Below, one piece after another: positions 6,951 to 11,419 of a stretch of DNA of 11,419 nucleotides; the stretch's first letter is position 1; each line of letters starts with the position of its first letter. The stretch covers positions 1 through 11,419 of the forward strand of contig CAZOIK010000391.1 of assembly GCA_964579765.1 (NCBI GenBank), written 5' to 3'. A program made the translations under genes and the position numbers. Origin of the DNA: DATNBT01 sp964579765 (GTDB lineage: Bacteria; Acidobacteriota; Vicinamibacteria; Vicinamibacterales; CAVVIG01). The notes below the pieces were generated by a model, which was given only the letters and a program-made list of their open reading frames with translations, made no database searches and had not been told where the DNA came from.

Positions 6951-6955
6951 GGAGG
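6951..6955 (+). promoter_or_regulatory. Shine-Dalgarno GGAGG of the PEP-CTERM gene
   Basis: GGAGG eight bases before the ATG at 6964. It decides this start over the longer open frame that begins at 6847. Confidence 0.75.
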
Positions 6956-6963
6956 ACGCCACT

Positions 6964-7575
6964 ATGAGACCAGCTCGCGTCGGCTTGCTTTGCGCCTGTG
7001 TTGGACTGCTCGCGGCACCCGCCGCGCGTGCCGACTCCGTCATGCTGACGGGCGGATCGTTCGGCATGTCGCCCGCCCGGTTCACGATGCACCGCCACGA
7101 GGAGGGCGCACGAAAGCCGGACCGGCCGATCCCGTTCTCCTTCTGCAAGCACTGCGACGCGCCCGAGTCCTCCGCCCACATGCGCAACGCCGACGTGATG
7201 GAAGGCCGCCTTCCGGACTTCGGCGAGGGCCTCAGCGCCGGCGTCTCCTCCAGCCTCGGCGGCGCGTTCACGCTGCCTGTGCCCGCGATGAGCGACAGCC
7301 CGTCCGCCTCGAGCCCGGTCGTCACGCTGCCGTTCCAGTCGAGCGGCACGACGCCGGCCGTCGATCCGCCGTCCACGTCGCTGGCGCTCGCGCACACCAC
7401 GTTCAGCAGCGTCCTCGATCCGGCGAGCGGCGGGACCGCTGGACCTTCCGGGTTTGTCGCGCAGACACTCGCCGCCGATCCGCCGAGCCCGACGCCCGAG
7501 CCGGCGACGCTGCTGCTGCTCGGCCTCGGGTTCGCGGCCGTCGGGGTCCGCCGCGCCTGGAAGCCGCGCACGTAG
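6964..7575 (+). CDS. PEP-CTERM sorting-domain protein, exosortase substrate
   Basis: A 203-residue exported protein. Residues 1-23 form a Sec signal peptide (MRPAR, hydrophobic 6-20, ARA before Asp24). The C-terminus is a textbook PEP-CTERM signal: PTPEPATLLLLGLGFAAVGV (176-195), with PEP at 178-180, a membrane helix and then RRAWKPRT. Exosortase is expected to cut near PEP and release or attach the protein at the surface. The body matches no family I know. It has a His/Cys-rich stretch (His43, His45, the FCKHC motif with Cys61 and Cys64, His72) and then a Ser/Pro/Thr/Gly-rich stretch from about 88 to 177. The two cysteines are the only ones after the signal peptide. It is the first gene of the operon, 13 bases before the exosortase, and has its own ribosome binding site and a sigma-54 promoter. 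Confidence 0.88.
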   Translation: MRPARVGLLCACVGLLAAPAARADSVMLTGGSFGMSPARFTMHRHEEGARKPDRPIPFSFCKHCDAPESSAHMRNADVMEGRLPDFGEGLSAGVSSSLGGAFTLPVPAMSDSPSASSPVVTLPFQSSGTTPAVDPPSTSLALAHTTFSSVLDPASGGTAGPSGFVAQTLAADPPSPTPEPATLLLLGLGFAAVGVRRAWKPRT

Positions 7576-7588
7576 TCGAGGCAGGCGC

Positions 7589-8434
7589 GTGCTGCGACGC
7601 GAACGGCTGGCGTGGATGCTCTTCCTGGCGCTCGCCGCCGTCGCGTACGCCCCGGTCGCCGCCTCGCTCGCCTCCGCCTGGTGGAGCGACAGCGACTACG
7701 CGCACGGGCTGATCTGCGCGCCGCTCGCCGTCCTCATCGTCATCTCGCGGCGGCGCGCGCTCGCGCGGCTCGATTCGCCCCCGCACGCCGCCGGGCTCGC
7801 CGGCGCCGTCGTCGCGCTCGGCCTGCTCCTCCTCGGGACGCTTGGCGCCGAGGTGTTCCTCACCCGCATCTCGCTGCTGCTGTTTGCGGCGTCAGCGGTG
7901 GTCTTCCTCTCGGGCTGGCGCCGCCTGCGCGCGCTCGCGTTTCCGTTCGCGCTTGTCGCGCTGTCCATTCCAATCCCGACGCTGCTGATGACGCGCGTCA
8001 CGCTCCCGCTGCAATTCGTCGCGTCCGCGGCGGCCGAGAACGTGCTCGCCGCCGCCCGCATCCCAGTGCTGCGTGAAGGCAACGTGCTCGTGCTCTCGCA
8101 CGCCACGCTCCAGGTGGCCGAAGCCTGCAGCGGCGTCCGTTCGATGATGTCGCTCATCGTCCTGGGTGTGTTCGTCGCGCGCGTCGTGGATCGGCGGCCT
8201 GCCGCGCGCGTCGCCATCGTCGCCGCCGCGATCCCGGTGACGATTGCCGTGAACGCCGTCCGCGTCTCCGCCACCGCCGTCGCGACGGAGTACTACGGCA
8301 CGGCGGCGGCGAGCGGCGTCGCGCACGAGGTATTGGGGCTCGTCCTGTTCCTGGCCTCGGCCGCGCTCCTGGCCGGATGCGCACGACTCGTCACGAAGAC
8401 GCACCCGCACGCCGCGCTGAGGCCGGCGGCGTGA
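7589..8434 (+). CDS. xrt: Exosortase (PEP-CTERM processing transpeptidase/protease)
   Basis: A 281-residue integral membrane protein with about seven or eight hydrophobic segments. The exosortase signature is complete: WWSDSDYAHGLICAPLAVL near the N-terminus (31-49), the catalytic Cys180 in VAEACSGVRSMMSLI, Arg225 in AVNAVRVSATA and His246 in SGVAHEVLGLVLF. It recognises the PEP-CTERM signal of the protein encoded just upstream and cleaves it in the inner membrane. Length fits a stand-alone exosortase with the EpsI part encoded separately. The start chosen is GTG 7589, preceded by GAGG at 7578-7581 (seven-base spacing) and 13 bases after the upstream stop; ATG 7616 is an alternative but would trim the first helix. 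Its stop overlaps the EpsI start as GTGA (8431-8434). The exact exosortase subtype (XrtA, B and so on) is not assignable by eye. Confidence 0.92.
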   Translation: MLRRERLAWMLFLALAAVAYAPVAASLASAWWSDSDYAHGLICAPLAVLIVISRRRALARLDSPPHAAGLAGAVVALGLLLLGTLGAEVFLTRISLLLFAASAVVFLSGWRRLRALAFPFALVALSIPIPTLLMTRVTLPLQFVASAAAENVLAAARIPVLREGNVLVLSHATLQVAEACSGVRSMMSLIVLGVFVARVVDRRPAARVAIVAAAIPVTIAVNAVRVSATAVATEYYGTAAASGVAHEVLGLVLFLASAALLAGCARLVTKTHPHAALRPAA

Positions 8435-9084
8435 CGGCGTCCGGACCGACCCGCCGTCTGCTGCTCCTCAGCGCCGTCCTGCTGGCCGGCGTCGCCGTCA
8501 TCCACGCGTCCGCGCCCGGCGACCAGACGCCTCGACGCGAGCCGCTCTCGCAGCTGCCGACGGCGCTCGGCGGGTGGCGCGCCGCCGCGGAAATCCCAAT
8601 CGACAACGAATCGCTCAGGGTGCTCAACGCGGACGACTACGTGAACCGCGCGTACGTGCACGGCGACCGGGTCGTCGATCTGTTCATCGCCTACTACGCG
8701 ACGCAGCGTCAGGGCGGGACGATGCATTCGCCGCTCAACTGTTTGCCGGCGTCCGGATGGCAGCCGATGAGCACCGGGCGCGTTCGCGTCGAGGGCGCGC
8801 CCGGCCCGCCCGTCGATGCCAACCGTGTCGTGATTCAGAAGGGGCTCGATCGCCAGCTCGTCGTCTACTGGTATCAGTCGCAGGGACGGACGATCGCCAG
8901 CGAGTACGCCAGCAAGGCGCATCTGGTGCTCGACTCGCTGCGGCGTCATCGCAGCGACGGCGCCATCGTGCGCCTCGTCGTGCCGCTGACGGCGCCCGGG
9001 CTCGACGCGTCGCATCCCGATCTCGCCGCCGCGGAGTTCGTCCGCGCGCTGCGCCCGCTAATCCCCCGCTATGTGCCCGACTAG
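8431..9084 (+). CDS. epsI: EpsI family exosortase-associated protein
   Basis: A 217-residue protein with one N-terminal membrane anchor or signal (8-24) and a periplasmic EpsI/DUF3485 domain. Visible family marks are LPTALGGW (42-49), the block HSPLNCLPASGW (99-110) with His99 and Cys104, and LVVYWYQSQGR (143-153). In many exosortases this domain is fused to the C-terminus of the enzyme; here it is a separate gene. It is thought to support exosortase function or exopolysaccharide export, and its biochemical role is not settled. The GTG start at 8431 has GAGG at 8419-8422 and overlaps the exosortase stop, so I prefer it to ATG 8377, which would add 18 residues of reading from inside the exosortase gene. 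Confidence 0.9.
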   Translation: MTASGPTRRLLLLSAVLLAGVAVIHASAPGDQTPRREPLSQLPTALGGWRAAAEIPIDNESLRVLNADDYVNRAYVHGDRVVDLFIAYYATQRQGGTMHSPLNCLPASGWQPMSTGRVRVEGAPGPPVDANRVVIQKGLDRQLVVYWYQSQGRTIASEYASKAHLVLDSLRRHRSDGAIVRLVVPLTAPGLDASHPDLAAAEFVRALRPLIPRYVPD

Positions 9085-9094
9085 GAGACGTCCA

Positions 9095-9149
9095 TGTAGT
9101 GCAGGCCTTCAGGCCTGCGTGTGCGGCGGACCAGAAGGTCCGCACTACA
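9095..9149 (+). repeat. 55-base three-way-junction repeat (REP-like)
   Basis: An outer stem TGTAGT/ACTACA (9095-9100 with 9144-9149) encloses two perfect hairpins: GCAGGCCT-TC-AGGCCTGC (9101-9118) and GCGGACC-AGAA-GGTCCGC (9126-9143). These are joined by a 7-base linker, GTGTGCG. Nearly every base is paired, so the element can form a compact RNA or a DNA cruciform. It lies between the epsI stop and the AGGAGG of the next gene, where it could affect mRNA stability or translation. From memory, related words (GTAGTGC with AGGCCT and GGTCCGC hairpins) recur between genes in acidobacterial genomes; I could not search this. Confidence 0.8.
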
Positions 9150-9157
9150 CAGGGAAC

Positions 9158-9163
9158 AGGAGG
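9158..9163 (+). promoter_or_regulatory. Strong Shine-Dalgarno AGGAGG of the TPR lipoprotein
   Basis: A perfect AGGAGG six bases before ATG 9170. It fixes the start and shows that this gene is translated independently of epsI, directly after the three-way-junction repeat. Confidence 0.85.
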
Positions 9164-9169
9164 CCCGTC

Positions 9170-10888
9170 ATGAGGCGCGTTGCGGCGTTCGTCTGTGTGT
9201 ATGGATGTGCCCTGGCTGCGTGCTCGCGCGATCCGGTGCGCACGAGCAGCACATATCTGGCGAGCGGCGACGCGTACGCGAAAGCTGGCGACTACGGCAA
9301 GGCGGCGATCGAATACAGAAACGCCGTCAAGGCGATGCCGCAGCGCGCCGACGCGCACACGAAGCTCGGCGAAGCGGCGATGCACGTGCAGGACGTCGAA
9401 ACGGCGGCGGTCGAGTATCTTCACGCGGCCGATCTCGATCCGTCCGGACCCGGCACGCAGGTGCGTGCGGCGTCGGTGTACCTGCTCGCGGGCCGGTTCG
9501 GCGAGGCCCGCGCCCGCGCCGAGGCCGCCCTGCACGTCGCGCCCGCCGACGCGGACGCGCACGTCGCGCTCGGCGAAGCGCTGGCGGCGCTGCACGACGC
9601 GACGAAGAGCACGGCGGCGCTCGAGGACGCCGTCCGTCTCGATCCGCGCTCGCCCGACGCGCACGTCGCGCTCGGCAGCCTCTACTGGTCGATGGGCCGG
9701 CTCGCCGACGCCGAAGCGGAGCTGACCCGTGCCGTCGCACTGGCCCCGTCGCACGCCGGCGCCAACCGCGCGATCGGCCTCTTCTACATGGCGACGTCGC
9801 GCGCCGCCGACGCGGAAGATCGCTGGAAGACGCTCGCGACCGATCCCGACGGCGATCCGTTTGCGCTCGCCGACTACTACATCGCGGTCAACCGGTTTCC
9901 CGACGCGAAGCGCGAGTTGCTGGCGCTCGCCGACCGCCACGAGACATCCGGCGCCGCCTCGCTCCTGCTCGCCTCCGTCGAGTTCGCCCTGGGACGCCAT
10001 ACGGCCGCGTTCGCCCGGCTCGCCGCGCTCACCGATCGCGAGCCGCGGAATCTGGCCGCGCACCTGACCCGCGCCCAGCTGCTGGCGACGGACGGCCGGC
10101 TCGACGACGCGCTGGCCGCCGTGGACGCGGCGGCGCGCATCGACCCGGCCGCCGCGGACGTGAAGCTCGCGCGCGGCGACGTCCTCGATCTGAAAGGCGA
10201 GCACGACGGCGCGGTCGCGGCGTACGAGGACGCCTCACGCGCCAACCCGTCGGACATCCGGCCACAGCTCGCCATCGCGCGCGTCCGCAGCCTGCAGGGC
10301 CGCACCGACGACGCGGTCGTGTGGGCGATGCGCGCGCGCGGCTATCGTCCCGACGACCCCGTGCCGGAGCTTGCGTTGATCGAAGTGCTGGCGAGGAGCG
10401 GCCGGATGACCATGGCCGAGACCGAAGCGACGGCCGCGACCTCGCGCTGGCCGCAATATCCGCTGCTGCGCGCCAGAGTGGCGCAGACGTTCGAGGTCGC
10501 CGGGCAGCGGGCCGCCGCCGAGCGGCAGTACGACGCCATCCTCAAGGCCTCCCCGCACGACTGGATTGCGGCAAACAACCTCGCGTGGATGTACGCCGAG
10601 GACGCGCGGCTCGACGACGCGCTGGCGCTCGCCAGCGCGGCCTACGCCGAGGCGCCGCGGCGCGTGGAGGTGAACGACACGCTCGGCTGGATCTACGTGC
10701 TGCGGAAGGACGGCGATCGGGCGGTGACGCCGCTCGCCGCCGCGGCCGCCGGCGCGCCGGGTAACGCCGAATATCACCGCCACCTCGCGATTGCCTATCG
10801 GCTCACCGGCGACACCGTGCGCGAAGGCCAGGAAATGGCGCGCGTCACCGCGCTCGGTCGGAACCGCTTGCCTGCCGCGCGTCCCTGA
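9170..10888 (+). CDS. PrsT-like TPR lipoprotein of the PEP-CTERM system
   Basis: A 572-residue protein with a lipoprotein signal: MRRVAAFVCVYGCALAAC, lipobox ALAAC with Cys18. The rest is tetratricopeptide repeats. Clear units begin near 26 (TSSTYLASGDAYAKAGDYGK), 61, 128, 162 and 196, with more through the middle. The C-terminal pair starts at NNLAWMYAED (469-478) and includes VNDTLGWIYVLRKDGDRAV. This C-terminal pattern matches what I know of the PEP-CTERM system TPR lipoprotein (PrsT type), a partner of exosortase and exopolysaccharide loci. Known PrsT proteins are longer (around 900 residues), so this is a shorter form. It probably scaffolds envelope complexes on the periplasmic face. The start is fixed by AGGAGG at 9158-9163. 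A generic TPR lipoprotein is the alternative reading. Confidence 0.82.
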   Translation: MRRVAAFVCVYGCALAACSRDPVRTSSTYLASGDAYAKAGDYGKAAIEYRNAVKAMPQRADAHTKLGEAAMHVQDVETAAVEYLHAADLDPSGPGTQVRAASVYLLAGRFGEARARAEAALHVAPADADAHVALGEALAALHDATKSTAALEDAVRLDPRSPDAHVALGSLYWSMGRLADAEAELTRAVALAPSHAGANRAIGLFYMATSRAADAEDRWKTLATDPDGDPFALADYYIAVNRFPDAKRELLALADRHETSGAASLLLASVEFALGRHTAAFARLAALTDREPRNLAAHLTRAQLLATDGRLDDALAAVDAAARIDPAAADVKLARGDVLDLKGEHDGAVAAYEDASRANPSDIRPQLAIARVRSLQGRTDDAVVWAMRARGYRPDDPVPELALIEVLARSGRMTMAETEATAATSRWPQYPLLRARVAQTFEVAGQRAAAERQYDAILKASPHDWIAANNLAWMYAEDARLDDALALASAAYAEAPRRVEVNDTLGWIYVLRKDGDRAVTPLAAAAAGAPGNAEYHRHLAIAYRLTGDTVREGQEMARVTALGRNRLPAARP

Positions 10889-10903
10889 GCGAAGATGGCG
10901 CGC

Positions 10904-11419
10904 ATGAAAACCATGCGACATGTCTTCGCTGCAGTCCTTGCGTGTACCTGCGTGGCGGGCACGGCCGCGGCCCAGCAGCCCGCGCCGGCGCCCCTGCAGG
11001 TGCCCCACCCGACCTACACGTCCATCGAGATGGAGGTCGATGTCAACCGTCCGGCCGCCGAGGTGTGGAAGCGCATCGGCAAGTTCTGCGACATCGGCGA
11101 GTGGTTTCAGATGCCGGCCCCGTGCACGATCCTCTCCGGGAAAGACGGCGAGTTCGGCGCCGTGCGTTCGGTCGCGAACGAGATCCTCGTCGGCAAGACC
11201 GACCTCTCGTACACGTACACGCAGCCGGTGCGCGAAGGGCGGCCGTACAACATGTACCACGGCACGCTCGAGGCGCGGCCCGTGACGGCGACGACGACGC
11301 AGATCGTCTACACGCTGTTCTTCGACAACTCGAACCTGCCGGATCAGGCGGCGAAGGACGCGGACAGCGCGCGCCGCCGCACGCAGTTCATGCGCGCGGT
11401 CGAGAACATGAAGATCCTC
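10904..11419 (+). CDS. Exported SRPBCC-fold protein, cut by the right edge
   Basis: The frame is open from ATG to the window end (172 codons, no stop). The start MKTMRHVFAAVLACTCVAGT followed by AAAQQ is a Sec signal peptide with likely cleavage near residue 23. The mature part opens with IEMEVDVNRPAAEVWKRIGK, then FCDIGEWF, which is the typical first strand and helices of the SRPBCC (START/Bet v 1-like, polyketide cyclase/dehydrase) fold. Later strands include GAVRSV and YTYTQPV. Members bind hydrophobic ligands; function is unknown here. Most family members are cytoplasmic, so the signal peptide is unusual. ATG 10895 and ATG 10913 are in frame; 10904 gives the most usual signal peptide. None has a strong ribosome binding site. 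The gene follows the TPR lipoprotein by 15 bases and may be cotranscribed. Confidence 0.78.
   Translation, partial: MKTMRHVFAAVLACTCVAGTAAAQQPAPAPLQVPHPTYTSIEMEVDVNRPAAEVWKRIGKFCDIGEWFQMPAPCTILSGKDGEFGAVRSVANEILVGKTDLSYTYTQPVREGRPYNMYHGTLEARPVTATTTQIVYTLFFDNSNLPDQAAKDADSARRRTQFMRAVENMKIL

Larger units (their letters stand above)
6529..6963. other. 435-base gene-free region before the exosortase operon
   Basis: I find no credible coding frame on either strand. The region holds, in order: an 11-base near-repeat (ACGTGTAGTCC at 6521-6531, overlapping the upstream stop, and ACGCGTAGTCC at 6540-6550), the inverted array of 7-base repeats, two dyads built on GTGCG/CGCAC, paired GTACAC words at 6793-6798 and 6835-6840 (42 bases apart), a direct repeat CGGCGCGCGA at 6893-6902 and 6904-6913, the sigma-54 type promoter and the ribosome binding site of the PEP-CTERM gene. 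Confidence 0.7.

Noticed and set aside
6687..7571. 294-residue open frame on the minus strand over the PEP-CTERM gene
   Set aside because: The plus strand carries the signal peptide, PEP-CTERM signal, ribosome binding site and sigma-54 box. The minus-strand peptide has no recognisable feature.
9095..9149. tRNA or other cloverleaf RNA gene
   Set aside because: Only 55 bases with two arms plus a closing stem. It lacks the TTC arm, an anticodon arm of normal size and a CCA-type acceptor.
8735..10204. 489-residue open frame on the minus strand, antisense to epsI and the TPR gene
   Set aside because: The plus-strand genes have clear motifs and ribosome binding sites. The antisense product is low-complexity Arg/Gly/Val without a fold signature.

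Overview
The window is about two-thirds G+C or more, with strong third-position GC bias, tightly packed genes, several 4-nt start/stop overlaps and an exosortase/PEP-CTERM locus. This fits a Gram-negative, exopolysaccharide-producing environmental bacterium. Gene style, and a short structured repeat that I recall from acidobacterial genomes, suggest Acidobacteriota (Vicinamibacteria-like). That placement is an inference; no rRNA or marker gene is present.

Layout: (1) Positions 1-82 (-) hold the first 27 codons of a gene running off the left edge, with a strong ribosome binding site. (2) Positions 192-2587 (+) hold a SnoaL-like small protein whose stop overlaps the start of a 663-residue multi-pass membrane protein that looks like a GT-C/YfhO-type glycosyltransferase. 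(3) Positions 2650-5423 (-) form a two-gene operon: an exported amidohydrolase, then by ATGA overlap a class A FAD monooxygenase. It converges on block 2. (4) Positions 5461-6528 (+) encode a luciferase-like flavin-dependent oxidoreductase, divergent from block 3 across only 37 bases. A TATAAT box in that gap may serve both directions. (5) Positions 6529-6963 carry no gene but hold an inverted array of 7-base repeats, two dyads and a sigma-54 type promoter. (6) Positions 6964-10888 (+) form the exosortase operon: a PEP-CTERM protein, an exosortase with its Cys/Arg/His residues, EpsI (GTGA overlap) and a PrsT-like TPR lipoprotein. A 55-base element that folds into a three-way junction sits between EpsI and the lipoprotein. 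(7) Positions 10904-11419 (+) hold an exported SRPBCC-fold protein cut by the right edge.

The exosortase block is the most coherent system. The PEP-CTERM protein would be exported by Sec, anchored by its C-terminal helix and cleaved by the exosortase. EpsI and the TPR lipoprotein are the usual envelope partners. The -24/-12 promoter agrees with the known use of sigma-54 in PEP-CTERM systems. The two flavin enzymes and the amidohydrolase look like a small-molecule catabolic or tailoring set, but the substrate cannot be read from sequence. I see no CRISPR array, transposase, tRNA or rRNA. I do not claim a wholly new system; the least explained parts are the 7-base inverted array, the three-way-junction repeat and the cargo protein.
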